Source: CBDAQD01 sp965275905 | GTDB lineage: Bacteria > Pseudomonadota > Alphaproteobacteria > Rhizobiales > JAJFHC01 | Length of the DNA stretch: 64,000 bases | NCBI GenBank assembly: GCA_965275905.1 | Contig: CBDHYJ010000009.1 | Coordinates: forward strand, 1-64,000 | Direction: 5' to 3' | Part shown: piece after piece, positions 27,173 through 36,150 of the stretch | How the letters are laid out: each line of letters starts with the position of its first letter | Numbering within the stretch: the first letter of the stretch is position 1 | Made by a program: the position numbers and the translations under genes | Notes under the pieces: model-generated | What the model was told of the DNA's origin: nothing | The model's database searches: none | The model's input: the letters and a program-made list of their open reading frames with translations, nothing else

Positions 27173-28609
27173 ATGGCGTATGAAAAGCTCCAGCTTCTGA
27201 TCGGCGGCCAATGGACCGACGGCACATCCGGCAAGACCGAACCGGTGATCAACCCGGCGACCGAGGAAGTGCTCGGCGAACTGCCGCATGCGAGTGCGGC
27301 CGACCTCGACAATGCGCTTCAGGCCAGCCTCGAAGGTTTCAAGGCGTGGCGCGCCGTACCTGCGGTCGATCGCCAGATCGTCATGGAAAAAGCCGCCCGG
27401 CTCATGGAGGACCGCAAGGACCAGATCGCCGAGAACCTGACGAAGGAAATGGGCAAGCCGCTCGCCGAGGCCAAGCTGGAGATGGACTTCGTCATCAACG
27501 TCACGCGCTGGTATGCCGAGGAAGGCAAGCGGGCCTACGGCCGTCTGGTGCCGTCCCGCGTGCCGGGCATGCGCCAGCTGGTGATGAAGGAGCCGGTCGG
27601 ACCCGTGGCGGCGTTCGTTGCCTGGAACTTCCCGGGCGTGAACGTGATCCGCAAGGTCGCCGGCGCACTCGGCGCCGGCTGCTCGATCGTCATCAAGGCG
27701 AGTGAGGAGACGCCGGCAACCTGTCTCGCCATCGCCCGCTGCTTCATGGACGCGGGCGTTCCGGACGGTGTCGTCAATGTGGTGTTCGGCGTTCCGGACG
27801 AGGTGTCGCGCCACGTGCTGGGATCCACAATCCCGCGCAAGCTGTCCTTCACGGGCAGCGTGCCGGTCGGCAAGCATCTGCAGAAGCTCGCCGCGGACAC
27901 GCTCAAGCGCTGCACGATGGAGCTGGGCGGCCATTCGCCGGTGATCGTGTTCGACGACACCGATGTCGACAAGGCGGTCGCGGTATCGGCGGCCGGCAAG
28001 TTCCGCAATGCGGGCCAGGTCTGCGTTTCTCCGACGCGCTTCTACGTCCAGGAAAATGTCTACGATCAATTCGTCGACAAGTTCACTGCGAAGGCGGAAT
28101 CGCTCAAGGTCGGCAACGGCCTCGAAGATGGCGTTGCGATGGGACCGCTGGTCGGCGAACGCCGGCTCGGCGTGATGGAGGACTTCGTATCGGATGCCAA
28201 GAACCATGGCGCCGAGATCACGACCGGCGGCGAGCGGATCGGCAACCAGGGGTATTTCTACGCCCCGACCGTGCTCAAGAACGTGCCGGAAGACGCCATG
28301 ATCATGAACGAAGAGCCGTTCGGCCCGGTCGCGCCGATGGCGTCCTTCAAGGACTTCGACGATGTGCTGGAGCGCGCCAACAAGCTCGAGTTCGGCCTGG
28401 CGTCCTATGCGTTCACAAGCGACGGTGCGAAAGCCGCCGCCCTGTCCGAGCAGATCGAGGCCGGCATGATGGCGGTTAACAGTCTCGTGGTCGCGACGCC
28501 GGAAACGCCGTTCGGCGGTATCAACGACAGCGGCTACGGATCGGAGGGCGGTATCGAGGGACTCGAAGCCTACCTGAGGACCAAGTTCGTCACCGAAAGC
28601 GGCGTCTGA
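27173..28609 (+). CDS. NAD(P)-dependent aldehyde dehydrogenase (succinate-semialdehyde type)
   Basis: This 478-residue aldehyde dehydrogenase has AFVAWNFPGVN, SFTGSVPVGKHL, the general base in MELGGHSPVIVF and the catalytic cysteine in GNAGQVCVSPTRF. The C-terminus with TPFGGINDSGYG is also typical. Overall it looks closest to the succinate-semialdehyde dehydrogenase group, but betaine aldehyde or related substrates cannot be excluded given the betaine genes upstream. It has its own leader of 129 bases. Confidence 0.88.
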   Translation: MAYEKLQLLIGGQWTDGTSGKTEPVINPATEEVLGELPHASAADLDNALQASLEGFKAWRAVPAVDRQIVMEKAARLMEDRKDQIAENLTKEMGKPLAEAKLEMDFVINVTRWYAEEGKRAYGRLVPSRVPGMRQLVMKEPVGPVAAFVAWNFPGVNVIRKVAGALGAGCSIVIKASEETPATCLAIARCFMDAGVPDGVVNVVFGVPDEVSRHVLGSTIPRKLSFTGSVPVGKHLQKLAADTLKRCTMELGGHSPVIVFDDTDVDKAVAVSAAGKFRNAGQVCVSPTRFYVQENVYDQFVDKFTAKAESLKVGNGLEDGVAMGPLVGERRLGVMEDFVSDAKNHGAEITTGGERIGNQGYFYAPTVLKNVPEDAMIMNEEPFGPVAPMASFKDFDDVLERANKLEFGLASYAFTSDGAKAAALSEQIEAGMMAVNSLVVATPETPFGGINDSGYGSEGGIEGLEAYLRTKFVTESGV

Positions 28610-28651
28610 TATCCCGGAGCCCGGTCTCCGCCTGAGGGGCCGGGCTTCCGC

Positions 28652-29089
28652 TCACACGTCAAGCCAGATCGTCACCGGGCCGTCATTGGTCAGGCTGACC
28701 GCCATGTCGGCACCGAATTCACCGGTGGCGACCTCGACGCCGTGTCCTTCCACGAATTCGCAGAACCTGCGGTAGAGCGCGTCGCCGCGGTCCGGAGGGG
28801 CGGCCGAGGAGAAGCCCGGCCGGTTGCCGCGCGACGTATCGGCGGCGAGCGTGAACTGGCTGACAATGAGCGCCGACCCGCCGATATCGAGAACCGACCG
28901 GTTCATCTTGCCGTTCTCGTCGGCGAAAATCCTCAGGTTCACCACCTTGCGGGCGAGGGCTGCCGCCCTGTCCTCGTCGTCGTCTCCCATGGCGCAGACA
29001 AGGATCATCAATCCCTGGCCGATTTCGCCGACCGTGTTCCCGGCGATATCCACCCTGGCGTTTGTCACACGTTGCAAGAGACAGCGCAT
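28652..29089 (-). CDS. dtd: D-aminoacyl-tRNA deacylase
   Basis: This 145-residue enzyme removes D-amino acids from tRNA. It has MRCLLQRVTNARVDI at the start, the catalytic SQFTLAADTSRGNRPGF and the cross-subunit motif NDGPVT near the end. The start at 29089 gives the normal length; the open extension to 29350 overlaps the opposite gene and is not coding. It converges with the aldehyde dehydrogenase gene. Confidence 0.96.
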   Translation of the reverse strand: MRCLLQRVTNARVDIAGNTVGEIGQGLMILVCAMGDDDEDRAAALARKVVNLRIFADENGKMNRSVLDIGGSALIVSQFTLAADTSRGNRPGFSSAAPPDRGDALYRRFCEFVEGHGVEVATGEFGADMAVSLTNDGPVTIWLDV

Positions 29090-29198
29090 GGGTCTTCCTC
29101 TCAGGCTTGCTTCAAAGGTGTCGAATTGTCCGCCGCTTTGCCGCATAGTCCCCGGCAAATACGCTCTAGCACAAAGCGTTTGAAATGGAGGCGGAGAA

Positions 29199-30350
29199 TT
29201 GTCCGGCACATCTGATTTCCTGGTGATCGGAGCCGGTATCGCCGGTGCGTCCGCTGCGTATGAACTGCAGAAAATGGGCAGCGTTACCGTCCTCGAACGC
29301 GAAGATGCGCCCGGGCGGCACAGCACGGGCCGGTCGGCGGCGATGTTCATCGAGACCTATGGCAATGCCGCGATCCGGGCCCTGACGCGTGCCAGTGCCG
29401 CGCACTACAAGGCCCCGCCGGACGGTTTTACCGAACACCCCCTGCTGAAACCCCGCGGTGTCCTGATGATCGCGAAACACGACCAGATGGCGGCACTCAA
29501 CGCTTTCGAAGCCGAAGTCGCGACGCCGGAAAACAGTGTCGAGCGGCTGACCGGTGACGAGATCGTCAGGCGTGTGCCGATCCTGAGGCCCGAGGCGGTT
29601 GCCGCCGGCGTCATCGAACATGACGCTATGGAGATCGATGTCGACGCCCTGCACCAGGGCTATCTCCGGGGCTTCCGGCAGACGGGCGGCGAGGTCGTCG
29701 TCAACGCCGAAGCCGGCGCCATCAGCCGGGCCGACGGTCTCTGGACGGTGGAGACCCGCGCCGGAACGTTCAGCGCGCCGGTTCTGGTCAATGCGGCGGG
29801 TGCGTGGTGCGACGAAATCGCGAACCTCGCCGGTGTCCGACCGGTCGGGCTGGTGCCGAAACGGCGGACGGCGATCACGATCGAAGCGCCGGAGCAGCAC
29901 GACACCGCCGGCTGGCCGGTCGTCGCCGACATCGAAGAGCAATACTATTTCAAGCCGGAAGCGGGGACGCTGCTGGTTTCCCCCGCCGATGAAACACCGA
30001 TGCCGCCGTGCGATGTCCAGCCTGACGAGCTCGATATCGCGATCACGGTGGACCGGTTCGAGACGGCGACCACGATGAGTGTCCGGCGCATCGCCCACAA
30101 ATGGGCCGGATTGAGGAGTTTTGTTGCGGACAAGACGCTGGTGATCGGCTTCGACGACGAGGCGGACGGCTTTTTCTGGCTGGCGGGACAGGGCGGCTAC
30201 GGGATCCAGACCGCGCCCGCAGCGGGAGGTGCGGCGGCCGGTCTGATTGCGGACGGTGCGTTGCCGCGGCATGTTGCGGACACCGGGTTGGCGGAAGGCG
30301 ATCTTGCGCCGGGACGGGCCGGGCTTGAACGGGTCGTGTTTCAGCCTTGA
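29199..30350 (+). CDS. FAD-dependent oxidoreductase (DAO family)
   Basis: This 383-residue enzyme has the FAD-binding VIGAGIAGASAAYEL at the N-terminus and the family GRSAAMF segment. It has a C-terminal GFDDEADGFFWLAGQGGYGIQTAPA, typical of D-amino-acid or glycine-oxidase-like enzymes. The start is TTG at 29199 after GGAGGCGGAG. It may deaminate a D-amino acid, which would fit the neighbouring dtd, but the substrate is not known. Confidence 0.88.
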   Translation: MSGTSDFLVIGAGIAGASAAYELQKMGSVTVLEREDAPGRHSTGRSAAMFIETYGNAAIRALTRASAAHYKAPPDGFTEHPLLKPRGVLMIAKHDQMAALNAFEAEVATPENSVERLTGDEIVRRVPILRPEAVAAGVIEHDAMEIDVDALHQGYLRGFRQTGGEVVVNAEAGAISRADGLWTVETRAGTFSAPVLVNAAGAWCDEIANLAGVRPVGLVPKRRTAITIEAPEQHDTAGWPVVADIEEQYYFKPEAGTLLVSPADETPMPPCDVQPDELDIAITVDRFETATTMSVRRIAHKWAGLRSFVADKTLVIGFDDEADGFFWLAGQGGYGIQTAPAAGGAAAGLIADGALPRHVADTGLAEGDLAPGRAGLERVVFQP

Positions 30351-30407
30351 CGATCCGGCGGCATCTGGCAGATTGCGCGGACGAAACGGAAGTAGAGAGT
30401 GAGGAAC

Positions 30408-31628
30408 ATGCGGATACTGACGGGTTGCATTCTGGCTTCATTCCTGGCTCTGGCGTTTCTGACGGCGCCGCCTCAGGTCAACCAGGCGGAGGCCGCCTGC
30501 CGGAATACCGGCAGTTTTGACCGCTGGCTTGCCGATTTCCGGCGCGAAGCCCTGGCGGAGGGAATTCCCCGGCGCATCGTATCCGCATCGCTCAACGGCG
30601 TGACGCTTGACCCGCGGGTCATCAAGGCGGACCGCAGGCAGGGCGTGTTTTCGCAGAGCTTTCTCAAGTTCTCCGGGCGCATGGTTTCCAAACACCGGCT
30701 CGGTCAGGGCCGCAAGCTGCTGAAGCGCCACGCCCGGACATTCAAGCGGATCAGAAGTGAATTCGGCGTGCCCGGGCCCGTCATTGTCGCCTTCTGGGGA
30801 CTGGAAACGGACTTCGGCGCGAATCTGGGTAATTTCTCGACCATGCGTTCGCTCGCCACGCTCGCCTACGACTGCCGCCGCCCGGAGCTGTTCCGGCCGC
30901 AACTGCTGGACGCGATGCGGCTCATCGAACGCGGCGATTTGCGCCTGAAAGACATGGTCGGCGCATGGGCCGGCGAACTCGGGCAGTCGCAGTTCCTGCC
31001 TTCCGACTACATGGAAAGTGCCGTTGACTACGACGGCGACGGCCGCCGTGACCTGATCCGCAGTGTGCCGGACGTTCTCGCATCGAGCGCCAATGTGCTT
31101 TCCAAGTTCGGCTGGCAGCGCGGACAACGATGGCTGCAGGAAGTCCGCGTGCCGCGGAGGATGGACTGGACCCAGGCCGACATCGCGATCACGCATTCGC
31201 GGTCGCAATGGGCGAAGTGGGGCGTGACGCTGCCGGGCGGCAAGGCACTCAAGGCAGACGGTGCGCAGGCCTCGCTGCTGCTGCCCATGGGGCGGAACGG
31301 ACCGGCGTTTCTCGCCTACAACAATTTCCGCAAGGTCTATCTGGAGTGGAACCAGTCGCTGGTTTACGCCACGACCGCGGCCTACTTCGCAACGCGTCTG
31401 GCTGGCGCACCCCGGGTCGGCCGCGGCCGGGCCGAGGTGACCGGCCTTTCACTCAAGCAGATGCGCCAACTGCAGAGACTGCTGGTGCGCCGCGGTTACG
31501 ATGTCGGCAAAGTCGACGGCATTCTGGGCGCGAAGAGCCGTGCTGCCGTCAAGGACGTGCAGATCAAGCTCGGTCTGCCGGCCGATTCCTATCCGACGCC
31601 GGATCTTCTCGCGCGGCTCAACAGATAG
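30408..31628 (+). CDS. Lytic murein transglycosylase (MltB type) with peptidoglycan-binding domain
   Basis: This 406-residue cell-wall enzyme has a signal peptide (ILTGCILASFLALAFL). The catalytic domain contains the MltB-type motif VAFWGLETDFGANLG with the catalytic Glu, AWAGELGQSQFLPSDYM and DYDGDGRRDL. A C-terminal peptidoglycan-binding domain 1 (LQRLLVRRGYDVGKVDGILG) follows. ATG at 30408 has GAGG upstream; a GTG at 30399 is in frame. Confidence 0.93.
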   Translation: MRILTGCILASFLALAFLTAPPQVNQAEAACRNTGSFDRWLADFRREALAEGIPRRIVSASLNGVTLDPRVIKADRRQGVFSQSFLKFSGRMVSKHRLGQGRKLLKRHARTFKRIRSEFGVPGPVIVAFWGLETDFGANLGNFSTMRSLATLAYDCRRPELFRPQLLDAMRLIERGDLRLKDMVGAWAGELGQSQFLPSDYMESAVDYDGDGRRDLIRSVPDVLASSANVLSKFGWQRGQRWLQEVRVPRRMDWTQADIAITHSRSQWAKWGVTLPGGKALKADGAQASLLLPMGRNGPAFLAYNNFRKVYLEWNQSLVYATTAAYFATRLAGAPRVGRGRAEVTGLSLKQMRQLQRLLVRRGYDVGKVDGILGAKSRAAVKDVQIKLGLPADSYPTPDLLARLNR

Positions 31629-31647
31629 GTACGGGGGACGGTAGGGC

Positions 31648-32115
31648 ATGAGCGACAAGACCCTGCTGATCGTGGCTCATGTGCCGTCGCCGAACACGCT
31701 TGCTCTCAGGGATGCGGTCGTGCGCGGCGCGGAGCATCCCGACATCGAGAACGTTGCGGTCCGTGCGCTGACGCCGTTCGAAGCCCAGCCCGACGATGTG
31801 CTTGGCGCCCAGGCGATAATCCTGGGGACGACCGAGAATCTCGGTTACATGAGTGGCGCGCTCAAGGATTTCTTCGACCGCATCTATTACCCGTGTCTGG
31901 AAGAGACCCAGGGCCTGCCTTACGCGCTCTATATCCGGGCGGGCCATGACGGCACCGGCACCCGCCGCGGCGTTGAGACCATCGTTACGGGCCTGCGGTG
32001 GCGGGCGGTCAACGAGCCGCTGGTGTGCCGCGGCGACTACGATGAGCGCTTTTTGGCCGATTGCGAGGAACTGGGCACATTGGTGGCCGCCGGGCTCGAC
32101 GCCGCGATTTTCTGA
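31648..32115 (+). CDS. Flavodoxin-like / NADPH-dependent FMN reductase-type protein
   Basis: This 155-residue protein has a flavodoxin-like fold: KTLLIVAHVPSPNTLALRD, ADAIILGTTENLGYMSG-like segment with LKDFFDRIYYP, and PYALYIRAGHDGTGT. It probably binds FMN. It starts 19 bases after the transglycosylase gene and may be in its operon. Electron partner unknown. Confidence 0.8.
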   Translation: MSDKTLLIVAHVPSPNTLALRDAVVRGAEHPDIENVAVRALTPFEAQPDDVLGAQAIILGTTENLGYMSGALKDFFDRIYYPCLEETQGLPYALYIRAGHDGTGTRRGVETIVTGLRWRAVNEPLVCRGDYDERFLADCEELGTLVAAGLDAAIF

Positions 32116-33021
32116 TTCCTTCAAATCCGCGTCCGCATTGCCGTTACGGAATTCTCCGGCCGGGTTCGCGTGTCACTTCACGGTCCGATGAGGCCGTTGC
32201 GGGAACAATTGGCGGCGAAAATGGCTCCATAAAATTGGCTTTGTTGTTGCGGTTCGGCCACAGCGGAATTTATTGGCGATTCGCCCGCGTGACGACTGCA
32301 ACTGCATCCGCTGGTTGAATCGGATTTTTTCGAACCGGCGTGTTGATAGCGGGTCTGCCGGCCTGCGCGTTTGCATGGCGGGAACGGTTTCGGTGGCCGC
32401 AGCAATCGGTAGCGGTATCGCACCGCCCGGCAGTGTCACGAATGGGGGGGCGGGGGTCGAAATAACACGGGTCGGCATAGGGGCTGATCTTCCCGCGATC
32501 CAGACCCGCTCGCTTCCCGAAGCCATAAGCAATTGAAATTGCGCCATTTTGCGCGACGCTGACATTTGACGTTTTTATGCCGCCCGGTCCGGCTTTGGCT
32601 CGAAAGCACCCACGGTCATGAAATCGGGTGCCGCCGGTTTCACGGGGTGACGCGAGCCGGTCTCAGGTGTTCGGAGAGCAGCTTCCGGAGAGCACCATGA
32701 CAAACCGCCGGCCAGAATCGGGCGCACCGCGCATGCGTTCAACACTCCGGATCCGGGGATCCGCTGCCGTGCCTGGCGACGGGTTTACAACCGCCGTTCG
32801 CCGCTCCTGCCGCCTCGCAGATGATGCAATTCAACAACAGCTCGGAAATAATGGCGAAAATGTGCAAATAGCGCTTTAACAGATTGTTAAGGATAATTAA
32901 CCTGCGCCGAAAGCACTGAACTTACCGTGTCCCGCGGGGCGTATCAGTAATGCTGCGGGAACACCGACATAATTGGTTAGTGAATATCTGGCGTGCCGTA
33001 TAACGGCGCGAACCAGCCGTA
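32116..33021. other. Long intergenic region upstream of the secretion locus
   Basis: These 906 bases have no open frame that I would support. The last 150 bases are AT-rich and contain a CtrA-type box (32876-32890) and a further TTAACC at 32897. Otherwise I see nothing that explains the length. Confidence 0.6.
32876..32890. promoter_or_regulatory. CtrA-type box upstream of the first TolC gene
   Basis: TTAACAGATTGTTAA matches TTAA-N7-TTAA exactly. A third TTAA follows 10 bases after the second. It lies about 150 bases upstream of the TolC gene start. CtrA is the alphaproteobacterial cell-cycle regulator. Confidence 0.55.
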
Positions 33022-33039
33022 ATGTGTCAAGGGGTTGGG

Positions 33040-36000
33040 GTGGCGCACACACCGATAAAAAAGATTTTTGCGGCGGGATTCTTGTTGTCCGGTGTTGCAT
33101 CTTTTGCGACCGACGCCTTGGCGCGGCCGGGCGGTGACGACGAGACGCTCACCCGGCCTTCCATGGATTTTTTGGGGGGACAGCCCGCGACGATCCTTAA
33201 AGGCGATGATCGGGAATCATTTGACCGAGACCCGCTTTGGGACGCCGCGGGCGCTGGCCTTTCGCCCGGGGAAGACCTGCAGCGGCTGGACGATCCGCTT
33301 GCGCCGACGCCCGAAGACGTTGCAGCGGATCCGCTTGGCGATGCGGTGCAGCCGGCGAAGCGCGTCGTGCTGGTCAAGGCGACACCGCTTGCGGACCATG
33401 AAGATGTCGAGATAAAGACCGTCGACTGGGACGCAGTGGACCTCCGGTCAATCGTTCCCGCACAGGTCGAGATTGTGCAGCCGGACGCGCAGACTGACGA
33501 TCCCCTCGCCGCTGGCACATCCGAACCGGAATCGGATGCGAAGACGGTCCGTCTGGCCGATGGCTACATGGCCGATCATGATCCGATCGCCCTGCGCACG
33601 CTTGAATGGGATGCGGTAGACCTGAGTTCCGTTGTGCCGAAGCGGGCTGCGCCGGAACCGCGCAGTACCGCAGCCGTGCCGGGCGGATACGACTTCGCGC
33701 CGGTATCCGTTGCCTACGATCCTCTGAAATCCGGGAGGGGCGCATTGCCCGTTGCGGCGCGGACGGCACAGCCCGTCCGCCAGCCCAGATCCGTTGCTGC
33801 CGAGTCTCTGGCCGACCACGAAGCCATCGTGAATCTCGCGATCGATCCGGATACGGTCGATGTCTCGGCGATCGTTCCGAAGCCCGCCACGGCCCGGGAT
33901 GTGGCCCGCTCCGAGGCGGTCGACAGCGCTCCGGCGAACCGCGCGACCCGCGAAGTTTCCGCTCAATTCAGGCTCGGGGGGCAGTCTCCTGCCTATCTCG
34001 GTGATCACGGTATCGAACTGCTTACGGCGCTGCGGTCGGAAACCATCAATGTCGCGGCAATCGTGCCGGCGAGGTCCGTACCGGTTACGGTGGCACGTGC
34101 CGAACCGTCCGAGCCGCCGGCACCGATCCCCGCGGACCCGTTCAAGACGTCCGCCGGCGACCCGGCGTCGCGCGCGACCGAGAACGGCGTGGTGAAGCTT
34201 TACGACGACGACAGCGGGGCCGCCGTGCTTCTCGGCGACCTCGATGTCAAGACCGCCCCGGCCGGCCTGCAGCCGGAACCGGCGCTCAGCGATATCGTGG
34301 TGGCCTACAAGTACGAGACAGCGCCGTGGGAGCGGGTCGACATGCTTGCCGCCTCGTTGCCGGCAACGAGCAAGCTCGACGTGATTGCCGCGGATGCGCC
34401 GGAAGTCGTGCGCATCGCTCGCGGCGGCGCGGGCCTGGAGACGGAAGACGGATCACTGCCGACGCAGATCGCCGGCCTGGAAAACCTGCGTCGTGACCGC
34501 GCGTCCGAACTGGCCGTGGCCACGGCTGCGGACCTGATGGCGACGCCGGCATCCGTATCTGCGTCCCGGACAGGACTTGCGCTGGCTACGGCCGACGATG
34601 CGATTGCCGGGCGTGCGCCGGTCGGCGAGCCGGAAATCGTTCCGGCGATTACCGTCGCGGCGAGAACCGATATCGACGAGCAGGCCGTGGATGTCGTGAT
34701 CAAGCCGGCGGCGGGCAGTCTGCTCGGGGATATCGGCCACATGGCAATCCCCAAGACGCAAACCCTGGGTGGCCGCGTCACCATTCGCGATGCGATTTCC
34801 ATCGCCTTGCAAACCAATCCCGAGATCAACGAGGCGTCGGCGAACCGCGAGGCAATCGAGTTCGAACTGCGGCAGGGCCGCGGGTTCTACCTGCCCTCGG
34901 TCGACGTCGAAGCCAGAGGGGGCGCGCAGGTGGTTGACCGGCCGTCGACGCGCACCAATGGTGACGACGATCACGTGTTCGGGCCGGTCGAAGGCCGGAT
35001 CACCGTCACCCAGCTGATATTCGACGGTTTCAACCGCGAGGCCGAGATCGAGCGTCAGGCTTCTCGCGTGGACGATGCGTCCTTCCGCGTCGAGGAACGG
35101 TCGGAAGCGATCGCGCTCAACATTATCCGTGCTCATCTGGACATCCACCGCCTGACGGAAATCCTCCGGCTGGCGCGGGCGAACCTCGAGTACCACCGTG
35201 CAGTCCTGGAAGAAATCTCGCAGGGTGCCGCGGCGGGCGCGATCAGCGTGGCTGACCGCGAGCAGGCGGAGGACCGGATCCTGTCCGCCGAAACGTTCAT
35301 TATCGAGAGCCGGGAACAGCTGGAGGCTGCACGCATAGGCTTCTTCCGCCTGGTCGGACGGTTCCCGGGCACCGTGGACTTCGCGCCGTCGGTGGCTTCG
35401 AAGCTCCCGAAGGGACTGGACAAGGCGATCGCCGTCGGCCGGGCCAACAACCCGCTGATCAAGATTGCGGATGCCGCCATCAGCACCGCCTATGCGGAAT
35501 TGAGGCAGTCGCGTTCGAGCTACTTCCCGACAGTGAATCTCGAGCTGATCGGGCGCGCCGGCGAGGACCTCGACGGCGTGCGCGGGCGCGATGCGGAGAT
35601 CCAGGCCATGATCAGGATGAACTGGAACCTCTATGCGGGCGGTGTGCGTCCGGCCGGGGTTCAGAGCAGCATCCGCGTGCTCGACGAACAGCGCCAGCGG
35701 CTTCATCTGGCGCAGCGCGAGGTCGAGCAAGAAGTGCGCACGTCCTGGAACAGCCTTGAAAAGCAGCGCATGCGGCTGCGGGAGCGCCGCGAGCAGCTCC
35801 GCGTTGCGGAGAAGCTGCTTGGGTCATACCGCGAGCAGTTCAAGATCGGACAAAGGTCGCTGCTGGACGTGCTTGATACCCAGAACACGAGGTTCAATAC
35901 GCAGGTGGCCGTTGTCACGAGCCGGCACGCCGTGCGCTTCGCCGAGTACAGGATTCTCGCAAGCGCCGGCATTCTGCTCGAGAATATCGGCTTCACCGAA

Positions 36001-36093
36001 CCCGAAACAGCGATGCCTTACGCACGCGAGGCGGCCCGGGTGCCCGAAGTGCCGCCGGCCGAGGAATTTACGCGGACCGATCCGCGACAGTAA
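33040..36093 (+). CDS. TolC-family outer membrane protein with long repeat-bearing N-terminal extension
   Basis: This protein is about 1017 residues long, double a normal TolC. The GTG at 33040 is preferred: AAGGGG precedes it and a signal peptide follows (KKIFAAGFLLSGVASFATDALA). An ATG at 33022 is in frame. Roughly residues 117-425 hold five copies of a 25-residue repeat with the core LADHE-x-VD-x-S-x-IVP, separated by variable linkers. The TolC domain starts near 580 (GGRVTIRDAISIALQTNPEI) and has the usual helical repeats (GAISVADREQAEDRI; FKIGQRSLLDVLDTQN). I expect it to form the outer-membrane duct of the type I secretion system. The extension may face the periplasm and hold partners; its role is unknown. 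Confidence 0.9.
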   Translation: MAHTPIKKIFAAGFLLSGVASFATDALARPGGDDETLTRPSMDFLGGQPATILKGDDRESFDRDPLWDAAGAGLSPGEDLQRLDDPLAPTPEDVAADPLGDAVQPAKRVVLVKATPLADHEDVEIKTVDWDAVDLRSIVPAQVEIVQPDAQTDDPLAAGTSEPESDAKTVRLADGYMADHDPIALRTLEWDAVDLSSVVPKRAAPEPRSTAAVPGGYDFAPVSVAYDPLKSGRGALPVAARTAQPVRQPRSVAAESLADHEAIVNLAIDPDTVDVSAIVPKPATARDVARSEAVDSAPANRATREVSAQFRLGGQSPAYLGDHGIELLTALRSETINVAAIVPARSVPVTVARAEPSEPPAPIPADPFKTSAGDPASRATENGVVKLYDDDSGAAVLLGDLDVKTAPAGLQPEPALSDIVVAYKYETAPWERVDMLAASLPATSKLDVIAADAPEVVRIARGGAGLETEDGSLPTQIAGLENLRRDRASELAVATAADLMATPASVSASRTGLALATADDAIAGRAPVGEPEIVPAITVAARTDIDEQAVDVVIKPAAGSLLGDIGHMAIPKTQTLGGRVTIRDAISIALQTNPEINEASANREAIEFELRQGRGFYLPSVDVEARGGAQVVDRPSTRTNGDDDHVFGPVEGRITVTQLIFDGFNREAEIERQASRVDDASFRVEERSEAIALNIIRAHLDIHRLTEILRLARANLEYHRAVLEEISQGAAAGAISVADREQAEDRILSAETFIIESREQLEAARIGFFRLVGRFPGTVDFAPSVASKLPKGLDKAIAVGRANNPLIKIADAAISTAYAELRQSRSSYFPTVNLELIGRAGEDLDGVRGRDAEIQAMIRMNWNLYAGGVRPAGVQSSIRVLDEQRQRLHLAQREVEQEVRTSWNSLEKQRMRLRERREQLRVAEKLLGSYREQFKIGQRSLLDVLDTQNTRFNTQVAVVTSRHAVRFAEYRILASAGILLENIGFTEPETAMPYAREAARVPEVPPAEEFTRTDPRQ
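33388..34305 (+). repeat. Five 25-residue repeats in the TolC extension
   Basis: Translated copies begin LADHEDVEI, MADHDPIAL, LADHEAIVN, LGDHGIELL and LGDLDVKTA. The first four end in (V/I)(D/N)(L/V)x(S/A)(I/V)VP. They are 60-80 residues apart, and the last is the most diverged. Confidence 0.75.
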
Positions 36094-36150
36094 GATGAGT
36101 GCGCGGGCCACGCATACCGGCATGGTTCGCGATCTATCAGGAGCTTCGAT

